Shown: piece by piece, positions 24,844 to 34,761 of the stretch
Layout: the number at the start of each line of letters is the position of its first letter
Numbering within the stretch: the first letter of the stretch is position 1
Origin: Tritrichomonas musculus
Lineage: Eukaryota; Parabasalia; Tritrichomonadida; Tritrichomonadidae
NCBI GenBank assembly: GCA_039105265.1
Contig: JAPFFF010000056.1
Location: 1-64,000 of the forward strand
DNA length: 64,000 nt
Direction of reading: 5' to 3'
The notes under the pieces: model-generated
What the model was told of the DNA's origin: nothing
What the model saw: the letters and a program-made list of their open reading frames with translations, nothing else
Database searches by the model: none
Made by a program: the position numbers and the translations under genes

Positions 24844-27800
24844 TTACTCTTTGAATACAGCTAATGTTCTTTCATCAATGATGCTTGTGATGATTCCGAC
24901 AGTCATTCGTTTTATTTTTGATGTTATCGCAGTTTCACCACTAAGAACTTTCAGCTTATTGTCTTCATTATCTATAAACACCTCATCACCGATTGAATAA
25001 CATGATGAATTATTAACTTTCAAAAGATAATCACCATGACTTGCAAATGTTATACATTTATTTTTGTCATCGATTCTCACACATATACCGACATATTCTT
25101 TCCATGTTCCTGATGTCTTGACACTACAAATACAATCAGTTGTATCATCTGCTGTTGATGGTTTCCATTCATCACCAACATGTTTGTAAACCTTACCTGT
25201 CATATACACTGGAGAACCTATAACGAAATCACTAACAGAGTTCATTGATGATTCAATCGGTGAGTAATGAGTGATTGTTGTGTTTGATTGTGCACCGTAA
25301 ATAGCAGCCTTGAATGTTGCTAAATAACCTCGGGACATGATTTGTTTTGAATATATTTGTTTAGCATCTAATAATTCCTGAGTAACTGTCCAGGAATATC
25401 CACCTATTGGGAAATTATATGTCAGGGGTCTTCCTGATGCTATATCAACAGTGTCTTCATAATAGAACGGGAATTTGAAATTGTCGAAATACACAGTTCT
25501 TTGATGTAATACAAGAACAATGTTATGAGGATTTGCAGCTGTATCATAGAATAATATTCTTATTTCCAAACATAGCGCATAATCACCTACTATATATTCC
25601 AGTTTAATCACCTTATCTTCAAGTTTTAGATAATGAATTGATATTTCACCGCCCTCTGTAATCGGTCCGCAATCAATAGCACATTTTTTTATTAGTTGTT
25701 CTTCTGTTATGACATTTGACTTCAATGCATATTTATCATCAACATATTTCACCGAAGTGATCATATTATCGTTCACAGGTCGGCTGCGGATTAATGTGAT
25801 AGACGCATCATATATATTGGTTAGTGTATCGTCCGCGGCTCTCAATGAGATAATATGGGTATTATAATTAATATTTATTAATTCACCACTGGTTGATTTG
25901 TAAATCATATTCAAACTCTTAAATAAACTGTATTCGTATTCAGCTTCTTCATATGATGCATCATCAGCATTTCGTTTGAATTTGACGATAATAGTTTCGG
26001 TAGTGAATACTTTCCTTACATCATCATCTGGGATTACACAACCACTATCATTCTGTGTACATTGAATTGTGATTCGTTCTGGATTTTCATCAACAACATT
26101 TGCAGTTTTAATGAATGGTGATTCGATTTGAGCTCTAATGACATTCATTAACCATTGAGTATTGCCACTTGAATTATACACCATAAATTCACCACGGTCA
26201 TACCATACAATAGATAATCCATTATCTAACATCATTCTATACCCCCTCTTATATTTTTCATAAGGCTTGAATATCAAATCAAAATGTTGTATATTGTTAA
26301 TGTAATCCGTGTTAGAACCCCAATTAACATCAAATATCACATGTATATCGGTTTCTGGCAAGTATGGTTTTACAAATATATAATCACGAACTGGCGCAGG
26401 ATATTCAATATTCAATTCAGTGCCATATAGTGCGGTACTCAGTGCAGATTCATTAACCAAATCTGTTGGAATTGTTGGAATATCCGTTTTCAATGCATAC
26501 TTATCTAATTCATAAGTCAATTCATCTTCATCAACAAACTTCTCATCAGCTTGTGCACTAGTAAAATAAGCTGTCAGGTCAACATCTTTAATATCACTCT
26601 TCAATGCGCATTTATCTTCGAGAAATGCAAGATTAACAACACAGTTTTTGTTTGTTTCATCATAATCTTCATTTGCAATATAACAACTTATTACATTGAT
26701 TCTGTGTTGGTTATCAAAATCATAAACAACTCCGCAACTTGAACCCGTTTCTAATGTTAATGTTATATTTTGAACACCATTATTTAAAACATAATCATTA
26801 TTATTAATACTTGACATAGTGAATATTCCTTGATATTTAATATTTTCATCAGTTTTATCATATCCATCAAATAACATTCCATATTGTTTCCATTTTTCTA
26901 AATATTGACTTGCATTAGTATAAAGAACCGAAAAAGTATTAATACTATTCCCTTCATCATAAGTTAATTCTAATTCTTGATTGAAAGTAATTGTTTTATC
27001 AATAATCTCTGGAATCTCACTTTTCAAAGCATACTTACCTTCTGCAACTGTTTTCGTTTCATACTTATCTAATTCATAAGCCAATTCATCCTCATCAACA
27101 AACTTCTCATCAGCTTGTTCACTTGTATAATATGGTGTCAAGTCAACAGGTTCAGGAATTTCACTCTTCAATGCTAATCTTTCTTCTGTTTCTGCTAATG
27201 TTATTGTTATCGGAAGGTATTGATATTTATCATAAACTGCTCCACTAACTTCATCCCACACTAATTCAAAATACTCCCCTTCACTTTCAAATCCTTCAGC
27301 TTCATGTTGTTTAACGTTATATTCATCATCAGTATATAATTCATTTGTCTTGAATCTTATATCAAAATGGAATATATTACAACTATTGTCTAATTTATAA
27401 CCAACCAAATGTGTTCCTTCTTTGAACGGTAAAACGTGAGATGTATCCATTCCGTTTTCTTCATATTCTTCTGGTACTGGACCTATATTAGGAAACATAT
27501 ATGTCTTGATTTCAATTGTGTATTCAGTTGATACATTCAAATTATCTCTCGTGATGTAATTCTTCAAATCATCTTTTGGAACATATCGTTCGGCACAAAC
27601 ATCCAAAGCCGATTGAAGACCTTCATTAGCTGCTATACTTGTTAAACACATTGATGCTTGAGCTGATAATGGTTTATCATCTTCAGCCATCAATTTCTGA
27701 AACATTTCGTCCGGTAATTCTTCCTTTATGTTCAATAGCAATTCACTATTTTTGAGTACTTCTGGTATATCCGTCTTCAGTGCATATCCTTTCAGTGCTT

Positions 27801-28053
27801 CATTTATTTTTGTCGTCAACGATTCTTCATTAATCAAGTCATCAGGTATATCAGTTGATAAAGCGTAATTGTTGATAACATAATCACGCAATTCGTTAAC
27901 AGCTTCATTCAATTGTTCCTCTGTGATTCCGTGACCGTTCGATGAATCACCTTTGATAACATAATTATCGACATATCTTTTAATGTATTCGTTAATTAAT
28001 CCGTCAATAGTATTTGTTTTTGTTACGTGACCGCTCTGCTCGATCGTAAACAT
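24844..28053 (-). CDS. Fibre-like protein, 1069 aa (segment C)
   Basis: The start is the ATG at 28053 (MFTIEQ), matching A and E. Order: TIDGLINEYIKRY, coiled repeats with ALKTDIPE and ALKSDIPE, the SDEMFQKLM...ANEGLQ block, several beta-rich modules separated by LTPYYTSEQADEKFVDEDEL spacers, and a C-terminal domain of about 140 residues (ITHYSPIES, VYMTGKVY, YVGICVRID, GDEVFIDN, LAVFKE) shared with E. Modular repeats and spacers resemble tail fibres of phages, so host or particle attachment is inferred. It is head-to-head with the 791-aa gene. Confidence 0.85.
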   Translation of the reverse strand: MFTIEQSGHVTKTNTIDGLINEYIKRYVDNYVIKGDSSNGHGITEEQLNEAVNELRDYVINNYALSTDIPDDLINEESLTTKINEALKGYALKTDIPEVLKNSELLLNIKEELPDEMFQKLMAEDDKPLSAQASMCLTSIAANEGLQSALDVCAERYVPKDDLKNYITRDNLNVSTEYTIEIKTYMFPNIGPVPEEYEENGMDTSHVLPFKEGTHLVGYKLDNSCNIFHFDIRFKTNELYTDDEYNVKQHEAEGFESEGEYFELVWDEVSGAVYDKYQYLPITITLAETEERLALKSEIPEPVDLTPYYTSEQADEKFVDEDELAYELDKYETKTVAEGKYALKSEIPEIIDKTITFNQELELTYDEGNSINTFSVLYTNASQYLEKWKQYGMLFDGYDKTDENIKYQGIFTMSSINNNDYVLNNGVQNITLTLETGSSCGVVYDFDNQHRINVISCYIANEDYDETNKNCVVNLAFLEDKCALKSDIKDVDLTAYFTSAQADEKFVDEDELTYELDKYALKTDIPTIPTDLVNESALSTALYGTELNIEYPAPVRDYIFVKPYLPETDIHVIFDVNWGSNTDYINNIQHFDLIFKPYEKYKRGYRMMLDNGLSIVWYDRGEFMVYNSSGNTQWLMNVIRAQIESPFIKTANVVDENPERITIQCTQNDSGCVIPDDDVRKVFTTETIIVKFKRNADDASYEEAEYEYSLFKSLNMIYKSTSGELININYNTHIISLRAADDTLTNIYDASITLIRSRPVNDNMITSVKYVDDKYALKSNVITEEQLIKKCAIDCGPITEGGEISIHYLKLEDKVIKLEYIVGDYALCLEIRILFYDTAANPHNIVLVLHQRTVYFDNFKFPFYYEDTVDIASGRPLTYNFPIGGYSWTVTQELLDAKQIYSKQIMSRGYLATFKAAIYGAQSNTTITHYSPIESSMNSVSDFVIGSPVYMTGKVYKHVGDEWKPSTADDTTDCICSVKTSGTWKEYVGICVRIDDKNKCITFASHGDYLLKVNNSSCYSIGDEVFIDNEDNKLKVLSGETAITSKIKRMTVGIITSIIDERTLAVFKE

Positions 28054-28074
28054 CAATTTATTAGAAACTAAACA

Positions 28075-30450
28075 ATGTCAAAACAAGATAAAAATAATTC
28101 ATCTGATAGCTTTGAATTAGATTTAAGTAGTAATTTTGATGATGAAACTATATTTGATAGTGAGGTATCTAAACCTGATGATGATGATTATGAACTAGAG
28201 GACCCGATAGATTATTTTAAGAACACGTTTCTCAGTACATACAAACTAGAACACCCCGATGATTTAATTAATTTGTTGTATCAAATACAAAACAATGAAT
28301 ATACAGGAAGAAGTGTCGGAAAGATTCGTGAAATGAAAGTCAAGTTTCGTCGATTTGTTTCATTGATGAACAAAATCAATGCAGGTATTAAAAGCAAAGG
28401 CAATCAATTCCTTAGTTTAAGAGAGTACACAACAGATAAAAAAAGTCTTGATACAATTATCAATTACTTCAATATTGTTGTCAACGATGATTTAAATTAT
28501 AGTTCTGACGGTTTTCGTTCATCACCCATCAAACCACCACGAAAGAGTCAAACACCACAAACCACCAAAGGAAGAAGAAAGAGAACAAGCATACATGAAC
28601 CAACACCTGACAGCAATAAACGAAGAACTCCGAGAAGAAAACGCATAACACCCACCGACTCTGATGAATTACTGAATACAAGTTTTTTGGAGCAAGATGA
28701 TTCATTACCATCAATATCATTCAACTTCCCAGAATTAGAAGAAGATAACCTATCATCCTTGTTGCTGTCTCCTTACGATCAGGTAGATGATGATATAGAA
28801 TTGCTTGAGCAATTAGGCTATAACCAGCCCTGGATCAAAGTACTACCAAGATGTTATGAAGTAGCAAAGAAACCACAAAACAAACTTGATGAACAAGCGA
28901 AAGAAAACGTTGATGCATTACATCAAACACTTGAAACTATTAGAGATAATATGAAGAGAAACATTGATATAACCAATGAACGAAAATCAATTACAGGCTT
29001 ATCATCATTCTTCAGAGTGTTTGACACAATCATTAATAGAAAACCTATCAAAGGCTCTGATGTCATACAACCAATCAAACCACCATCAATCAAACCAATA
29101 ACAAACAATAATAATAATAATTTTTCGAGTAATAAAATGGATGATGATACAACATTTATTGCTAACGAGGATGATGAAACAGAACTTAATGAAACGTTTC
29201 AACAGTACAATGAACGTGTAAAGAGACCTGCCAAAAAAGTTAAGTTCAATCAGCTTAATACTTTCGATGAATCACGTTTTAAGAAAGGAGCAGAATTTGA
29301 GTCACCAACATCTGAAGAAGAAATTCAACGATTATTGCAACAATACAAACAAGAAATCAAAACAACAGGTAAACGTGAAAACAGAGATGCGCCAACAGTT
29401 CTTAACAATATCGGTAAATTTGGGAACTTAGATATTCAATCACACACCCAAAACAGCTCATTTTACAAACAAAACTTCCTTGATATAATCATTAACGGAA
29501 ATTACAGAGTTAAATACATTCCTTCAGCCGCTACACGAGACCAGGCAAAAGTTTATTGTCACACACATCTTGACCCGGACGGAAAACCAAAATACAGATT
29601 ACTTCCAACCAACGCTAAAGACCCATCAGGAGAGATTGAGATAACAGACCTGAACGGTGATAAAGTTGATGATATTATATTAGTTGATAAACGAGGTGTT
29701 CCACAAATTATTAACGGATACAAGCTTGTATTTGCTTCTCCTTACAAGGTTTGGAAAACAATGGTTACTACAGCAGAAGAACGAAAGAAATTACCATTTA
29801 ATGCCTGGCTTGATGAAATGTTTGAGAAAAGCAAAGAGAAAATCGATTGGGATACAGGTAAATATATTCTTCAAGACTCAAGCAAAACACGACTCGCTCC
29901 GTACATTCAATACTATTCTGATTTGAGATTAGGAAAACCAAGAGTCAGCACCAGAGCATCACCAAATTCATTCTGGAGTAGTCTCTTTTCTAAGATATGG
30001 AAGGTCTATTGGGAGATATTCAGTGAAATACAGCCATTATCAAAAGTTGTTAATTATCTTACTATATCAAATGCATTATTTGTATATCACTTTGATAATC
30101 CCGTTAAGAAAGCAATTGAAACAGAACATAATTTGAAGCCGATGAATTACGTTGAATGGATGAATTACAGGAAAACACAAAAATCTGATTATAACAAGAA
30201 ATGTATTGCTCTCATACAAGATTTCATAAACAAATCTAAAAAGACAATCGTCTTCGAAACCGGTAAATGGTCTAGAGATATTAATAACTGGAATCCTGAG
30301 TTTAAGACCATTATCGAAAACATTAATTACTTAATTCAGAAAGTTGCACCCGCAGGTACTGATGTTAATGAAACAATAGCTTATATCAAGGTTAGTAGTG
30401 ATAGTAGACCGGCTCGACAGGGGATAAAAAAGGGGTATCAAAAGGGGTAG
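28075..30450 (+). CDS. Large virion-associated protein, 791 aa (segment C)
   Basis: The C-terminal region from about residue 465 matches the 886-aa protein of A and the 1769-aa protein of E (IIINGNYRVKYIPSAATRD, DLNGDKVDDIILVDKRG, INGYKLVFASPYK, SSLFSKIW). The N-terminal part is acidic, then a basic Arg/Lys/Thr stretch (KGRRKRTS, RRTPRRKR), and disordered linkers. Head-to-head with the fibre gene, 21 bases between ATGs. The family is unknown. The basic stretch could contact DNA. Confidence 0.82.
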   Translation: MSKQDKNNSSDSFELDLSSNFDDETIFDSEVSKPDDDDYELEDPIDYFKNTFLSTYKLEHPDDLINLLYQIQNNEYTGRSVGKIREMKVKFRRFVSLMNKINAGIKSKGNQFLSLREYTTDKKSLDTIINYFNIVVNDDLNYSSDGFRSSPIKPPRKSQTPQTTKGRRKRTSIHEPTPDSNKRRTPRRKRITPTDSDELLNTSFLEQDDSLPSISFNFPELEEDNLSSLLLSPYDQVDDDIELLEQLGYNQPWIKVLPRCYEVAKKPQNKLDEQAKENVDALHQTLETIRDNMKRNIDITNERKSITGLSSFFRVFDTIINRKPIKGSDVIQPIKPPSIKPITNNNNNNFSSNKMDDDTTFIANEDDETELNETFQQYNERVKRPAKKVKFNQLNTFDESRFKKGAEFESPTSEEEIQRLLQQYKQEIKTTGKRENRDAPTVLNNIGKFGNLDIQSHTQNSSFYKQNFLDIIINGNYRVKYIPSAATRDQAKVYCHTHLDPDGKPKYRLLPTNAKDPSGEIEITDLNGDKVDDIILVDKRGVPQIINGYKLVFASPYKVWKTMVTTAEERKKLPFNAWLDEMFEKSKEKIDWDTGKYILQDSSKTRLAPYIQYYSDLRLGKPRVSTRASPNSFWSSLFSKIWKVYWEIFSEIQPLSKVVNYLTISNALFVYHFDNPVKKAIETEHNLKPMNYVEWMNYRKTQKSDYNKKCIALIQDFINKSKKTIVFETGKWSRDINNWNPEFKTIIENINYLIQKVAPAGTDVNETIAYIKVSSDSRPARQGIKKGYQKG

Positions 30451-30471
30451 GGTTAAGATAAAAGTTTTAAG

Positions 30472-30596
30472 TTGACGGTAGACACTTTTGAATCTTCATC
30501 TTTGAATTTACATCTTTGAACTTGTTTAGTAGTATATATCAGTCGGTTTCCGTCAGGCTAAAGCCCGCCGTCAACACGACTAATGAACAAAAATAA
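30472..30596 (-). repeat. Inverted repeat flanking segment C, right copy
   Basis: Mirror of 17357-17481 with only a few differences. It lies between the 791-aa and 68-aa genes. Confidence 0.88.
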
Positions 30597-30653
30597 CACA
30601 ACTCAAAAAATCGAACTTTCAAAAATTTTTTATTTTTTTATCAGCAATTTATA

Positions 30654-30860
30654 ATGTCAAACCAAGCCGAAACATTAAGCACCCTCATTAATAGAATCAA
30701 TAAAAAGCTAAAAGGATGGAGACCCGCTTTAAAATACCTCTACGATAATGATGATATCATAGATGAAGTACTAAAAGAGATAAATCACTTTATTAAACAA
30801 CTAAAGAAATTCAACGGTACTGAACAATTAATAGCTGAACTTGAAGAACTCATTTATTAG
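30654..30860 (+). CDS. Small helical 68-aa protein, unrecognised
   Basis: TLINRINKKLKGWRPALKYLY and an acidic leucine-rich second half predict a helical hairpin. Its last codons run into the inverted 48-bp piece of the coiled-coil gene. It is found only here in the window, but a T-rich box and AATG context precede it. Moderate support. Confidence 0.55.
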   Translation: MSNQAETLSTLINRINKKLKGWRPALKYLYDNDDIIDEVLKEINHFIKQLKKFNGTEQLIAELEELIY

Positions 30861-30897
30861 ACAATTCATTTAATTCATTCTCAAGCTGATGAACTTT
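30850..30897 (-). repeat. Inverted 48-bp repeat, right copy
   Basis: Exact reverse complement of 17273-17320, the 3' end of the coiled-coil gene, placed here in front of the 152-aa-type gene. Confidence 0.93.
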
Positions 30898-30934
30898 ATT
30901 TTTGTTTTTTGTTTTTTAATTTCATGATAAAGAT

Positions 30935-31390
30935 ATGTCAACACCAAAAGTTTATGATTACATCAATTCACTTATTGATATGTTGGATGAATCAGAGAAG
31001 TTCAAACAATGTGATTTCTCAATTCTGTGTGATAGATATCCAATACCTTGCGGAAAGGCTGCATATAAAGCTAAAGTGTTATACATATCATTGAAGAACA
31101 AAGATAATGCATTTAAACGATTATATTATGATAAGATTGTTGAACTCGGGCTCGAATATATAACATTAACATCAAATGTCAGAAGAAGGATATCAACGAA
31201 TTCACTTGAGTTCTTCGCTGAAGGCTCAAATGAAGAACAATCATTTAAAGATTACAAGTATTATAATTACAGTATCAGGAAAGTTAATGATAAGAAAACA
31301 AAGGAACTCATCGAACAGATGAGACAAAAATATAATATCAATACGCCACAGCTGTTTGTAGGTGTTCAACAACAAATTGTATTAGATTAA
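30935..31390 (+). CDS. Conserved 151-aa protein (element D)
   Basis: The homologue of 12467-12925 and 33270-33749: CDFSILCDRYPI, AKVLYISLKNK, LTSNVRRRI, YYNYSIRKVN, ending IVLD. It converges with the ATPase gene and overlaps it by 4 bases. Function unknown. In A and E this gene abuts a terminal repeat, but here no terminal repeat is next to it. Confidence 0.85.
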   Translation: MSTPKVYDYINSLIDMLDESEKFKQCDFSILCDRYPIPCGKAAYKAKVLYISLKNKDNAFKRLYYDKIVELGLEYITLTSNVRRRISTNSLEFFAEGSNEEQSFKDYKYYNYSIRKVNDKKTKELIEQMRQKYNINTPQLFVGVQQQIVLD

Positions 31391-32301
31391 TGAATCTCAA
31401 TTGTGTTTGTTCTCGTATTGACCAATATGAATTGATGACCTGATAAGTCTTTATATTTTTGCCATAAATGTTCAAACTCAATCGGAATCGGAACTTGATG
31501 ATATACATAACTTAGCTTTTGACGAGAATAACCACTGAAGATAAAGAATGATGTCGCGTTATTCTTGTAATCAGTTTTGATTGCTTTGAAGAACTGAATA
31601 TTAATGTAAACGATTGAGTGTTTATGTCGAAGTTGTGAAACATAATTTGTAAAGTAATCAGTCTTTAAAATTAATGAACGGCTCGCATCTTCACAAAGAA
31701 TGATAGTGTTTAGCGGTTTATTCGGTTGACCTAGCTTATCGATATGAAGAAACTCAAACATATCATTTAACTTCTTTTCATTTATTACTATTTTTGGGGT
31801 CGAACAATATTTATCATACAATTCTTTATATAAATCAAGTTGTTTAAGATATTCTTCAGCGTTTGAATCACTAATGACTTTGATCGGAAGTTGTATCAAT
31901 TCACGTTGAGCAATAAATGTAGCGTCATTGATTGTTCCGCTCTTAGATATATAAACGATTAAATGAAAGTCAGAGTTCTTTAATCTTGACATTTGAATGA
32001 TATCTCTTAAAACTACATGGCTCTTTCCTCTTCCTTGATTTCCGACAAGTATGTTCAATGAATTGTATTGTGCATAGATTCCTTTCGCGATCGGTCTGAT
32101 TGATTCATTCTTTATTTTTGATTCATTGCGTTGATAAGCTTTATTCATCTCATCATCAATGTTAAATGTCTTTTCATTAACTGTCGGCTTGAATGATTCA
32201 TATTCGAATGCAAAACTCATTCGGTCATCATCATAATCAGAGCTATCAGAGAATAAAATCTCTTTATAATTAAAGTGCGTCGGTTTCATGAAACGTTTCA
32301 T
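31387..32301 (-). CDS. FtsK/HerA-type DNA packaging ATPase (element D)
   Basis: The Walker A motif GNQGRGKS follows YNSLNILV; the Walker B-like segment is TIILCED; RHKHSIVYINIQFFK and SRQKLSYVYHQV follow. 304 aa. It lacks the ten-residue hairpin-module segment of A. A second in-frame ATG lies at 32289. Confidence 0.9.
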   Translation of the reverse strand: MKRFMKPTHFNYKEILFSDSSDYDDDRMSFAFEYESFKPTVNEKTFNIDDEMNKAYQRNESKIKNESIRPIAKGIYAQYNSLNILVGNQGRGKSHVVLRDIIQMSRLKNSDFHLIVYISKSGTINDATFIAQRELIQLPIKVISDSNAEEYLKQLDLYKELYDKYCSTPKIVINEKKLNDMFEFLHIDKLGQPNKPLNTIILCEDASRSLILKTDYFTNYVSQLRHKHSIVYINIQFFKAIKTDYKNNATSFFIFSGYSRQKLSYVYHQVPIPIEFEHLWQKYKDLSGHQFILVNTRTNTIEIH

Positions 32302-32327
32302 TTCTTTTAGTTTTCGTTAAAGCTCAG

Positions 32328-32459
32328 TCATGAATACATTTTTGTTCTTATCTCTTCACTGAGTTCTGGTTCTTTGTCAGGCATCATTAATGATACTTCA
32401 ACAAGCTTCACTAAAAATAAACCTGTCAATAATGAAACAACTAATATTTCATATATCAT
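32328..32459 (-). CDS. Single-pass membrane microprotein, 43 aa (element D)
   Basis: MIYEILVVSLLTGLFLVKLV is a hydrophobic helix, then MPDKEPELSEEIRTKMYS. Same place and plan as 11395-11526 and 34762-34911. Confidence 0.85.
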   Translation of the reverse strand: MIYEILVVSLLTGLFLVKLVEVSLMMPDKEPELSEEIRTKMYS

Positions 32460-32469
32460 TTATTAGTTT

Positions 32470-32891
32470 TTAAATACATGTTTTTAATGAAATGTTGTGT
32501 CTAATGAGTTCGGTATAAACGCTATTATATTTGTATTTCAAGTCATTTGATTCATTATTTTTGTAAACCAAAATTCTATCAATTAAAAGATATTTGGAAC
32601 GAGAAACGCAACCATTACACGCACAATCATCATTAACAATTAATTCAACTTTATCTGCTTGTGTTAGTAATTTGATGAGTTCCATTAATGTATTTGAATG
32701 ACAAATCAATAAATCATTGACTTTTATCGGATTTGTTTCATAGATTGATAACAATATCTCAAGGAATTTGTTTTTGGTTTCAAGTTCTGTTATATCAGCT
32801 CCTATATCACTTATACCCCTTTCTAGGGAAACGTTGTTTGTTGGAAGCTGTGATTGATATACTCCATTCATCTGAGGTATAGTAAAATTTG
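32470..32891 (-). pseudogene. 3' part of 220-aa-type gene, split by element E
   Basis: It holds the conserved C-terminal domain (TKNKFLEILLSIYETNPIKVN, SNTLMELIKLLTQADKVELIV, IDRILVYKNN). The coding sequence reaches the target duplication of element E. The 5' part lies on the other side of E at 57745-57886. Confidence 0.9.
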
Positions 32892-32897
32892 TAGCTT
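32892..32897. repeat. Target site duplication of E, left copy
   Basis: TAGCTT lies directly before the first AG of the left terminal repeat and matches the six bases after the right end. Confidence 0.95.
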
Positions 32898-33185
32898 AGT
32901 AGTGATAGTGTATCAATAATCGGGGTCAGATAGAATCCACTTAAAACGCCTATAAATGGCCCATTTTTGGGCCCATATTCGGGTTAAAATTCAAAATCCA
33001 CATATGGGACCCATACCGCATACTACCCCAAAACGCCTTTAAAACACCCATATTCGGGCCCATACAAATTCCGAAAATAGGCCGCATATGGCCCACCTAT
33101 AGACCACTTATGGACCACTTATGTGTCTACCTATGGAACAGACCGATGGAACGTTCCGATGGCGACACAGACCGATGGGACAGAC
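32898..33185 (+). repeat. Left terminal inverted repeat of element E
   Basis: 288 bp, beginning AGTAGTGATAG. It is the reverse complement of 57451-57738 with no mismatch seen. It is built of short sub-repeats (GGGCCCATATTCGGG-like units and GACCGATGG units), including the palindrome GGAACGTTCC. No gene lies in it. Confidence 0.98.
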
Positions 33186-33269
33186 AAAAATATCCCATAT
33201 TCGGGGACTCAGATGAATTTGGGAAAACCTATTTTTATATTTGAATATTGATTTTTTATCGCATCCCAA

Positions 33270-33749
33270 ATGGAAGCCACTCCAAACCACCTCAATGTCT
33301 ACGAATACATCAACACACTAGTAGCCCTATTGCCAAAGCCTGATGAATTTGCACAATGCAATTTCGCGATATTATGTGACAAGTTCCCATTCAACTTGAA
33401 GAACTCATTGTACCTCGCGAAGGTCCTATATGTATCACTCCAGAATGATACTGAAACCATTAGATTCTACCCTAATAAGCTCAAGGAGATGAACCTCGAA
33501 TTCGTCAAATTGACATCCAATAGTAGACGCAAATTGAGTGTCAACATGCAGGAGTTCTTCGTAAATGGGAATACCGAGAAGCACGAATACAAGGAATGCC
33601 CGTATTACAACTACTCGATTGAGAGAACCAATATAAATACCAAGGATCTCATTGCCAAATTACGTGAAAAATACGATATTGCAGAACCTGATGTATTCAT
33701 CGGCAAGCATCAGGATTTGGTATTGGATGCTGACCCAGAGTTTGCCTAA
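33270..33749 (+). CDS. Conserved 159-aa protein at the element end (E)
   Basis: The first gene inside the left terminal repeat of E: YINTLVALLPKPDEFAQCNF, LCDKFPF, AKVLYVSLQND, LTSNSRRKL, YYNYSIERTN. Same family as 12467 and 30935. No protease motif seen. It overlaps the convergent ATPase gene by 4 bases. Confidence 0.86.
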   Translation: MEATPNHLNVYEYINTLVALLPKPDEFAQCNFAILCDKFPFNLKNSLYLAKVLYVSLQNDTETIRFYPNKLKEMNLEFVKLTSNSRRKLSVNMQEFFVNGNTEKHEYKECPYYNYSIERTNINTKDLIAKLREKYDIAEPDVFIGKHQDLVLDADPEFA

Positions 33750-34708
33750 ACCTTTGAGTACACCACTTGCATATCATGTTCAACCGTGTTCACCAATATG
33801 AAATCATGTCCAGATAAGGTTCTATATTTTTGCCACAACTCCTCGAACTCACACGGTATGCTCACCTGCTGATATATGTAATTGAGTTTCTGTCGTGAGA
33901 ACCCATTGAATATGAAGAATGATGTGCAGTTATTTTTGTAATCGGTTGGCACACCCTTGAAGAACTGGATATTGATGTATACGATTGAGTTCTTATGACG
34001 CAACTGGGTGATATAGTTTGTGAAGTATGCTGATTTCAACAGCTTGCTCTTAATGAAGTCCTCGCACAGGATTATGGTGTTGAGTGGTACATTGGGTTTC
34101 CCGAGTTTGCTGATATGGAGGAACTCAAACATCTGCTGTAGCTTGGACTCGTCGAGAGTAACCTTCCCAACCGAGCTATATTTGTTATACAACTCCTTCC
34201 ATAGGTCGAGCTCCTTCAAATACCGTTCAGCATTACTATCAGCGACGACCTCAATGGGCAAGTTGATGAGCTCGCGTTGAGATTCAAATGTGGAATCATT
34301 TATAATACCGTTCTTACTCACATACACGATCATGTGGAACCCCCCATTATTGAGTCTACTCATTTGAATGATATCGCGAATTACTGTGTGGCTCTTGCCT
34401 TTGCCTTGTGATGCTACCAGTATGTTCAAAGTATTGTACCACGCATAGATCCCATTAGCGATTGGCCTTATGGATGCATTCGTGATTTTATCCCTATTCT
34501 TGGAATAGGCCTCACTCATAGCCGCATCAACATCGAAGATGCGGGTGGGAGTGAAACTCCCATTAACATCGAATCTCTGGGAAACCGGTTGCTGCCTCTG
34601 GTACCTATCGAATGTATCAAGATCAATTGGATCTTCACTGGAACTGTCTGATAATTCAATAGCTGTATAGTCGAAAAGGGTTGGTTGTAGGCGTTTGTAA
34701 TATAACAT
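33746..34708 (-). CDS. FtsK/HerA-type DNA packaging ATPase (element E)
   Basis: 320 aa. The Walker A motif ASQGKGKS follows YNTLNILV; the Walker B-like segment is TIILCED; RHKNSIVYINIQFFKG and SRQKLNYIYQQV follow. The start at 34708 is supported by a TATTTTTG box at 34714-34721. Confidence 0.92.
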   Translation of the reverse strand: MLYYKRLQPTLFDYTAIELSDSSSEDPIDLDTFDRYQRQQPVSQRFDVNGSFTPTRIFDVDAAMSEAYSKNRDKITNASIRPIANGIYAWYNTLNILVASQGKGKSHTVIRDIIQMSRLNNGGFHMIVYVSKNGIINDSTFESQRELINLPIEVVADSNAERYLKELDLWKELYNKYSSVGKVTLDESKLQQMFEFLHISKLGKPNVPLNTIILCEDFIKSKLLKSAYFTNYITQLRHKNSIVYINIQFFKGVPTDYKNNCTSFFIFNGFSRQKLNYIYQQVSIPCEFEELWQKYRTLSGHDFILVNTVEHDMQVVYSKV

Positions 34709-34713
34709 TTAAT

Positions 34714-34721
34714 CAAAAATA
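34714..34721 (-). promoter_or_regulatory. TATTTTTG box before ATPase gene (E)
   Basis: TATTTTTG on the minus strand, five bases before the ATG at 34708. Confidence 0.6.
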
Positions 34722-34761
34722 AAGCTTTTATGCGAAAAGCTCTAAGTGGCGATGATGCCAC

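Larger units (their letters stand above)
17321..30849. mobile_element. Maverick segment C (PolB, HNH, fibre cassette)
   Basis: This 13.5-kb segment holds a 145-aa gene, PolB, HNH nuclease, 355-aa protein, fibre and 791-aa protein. It is bracketed by inverted repeats: 17273-17320 pairs with 30850-30897 and 17357-17481 pairs with 30472-30596. Its left part is a close copy of 58196-64000. It has no integrase or capsid gene. Whether it is a separate insertion or a rearranged part of the B/D element is not settled by the sequence. Confidence 0.7.

Noticed and set aside
24844-28053. Caudovirus tail fibre as evidence for prophage DNA
   Set aside because: The modular fibre resembles phage fibres, but its neighbours are Maverick genes and no tail, portal or terminase genes are present.
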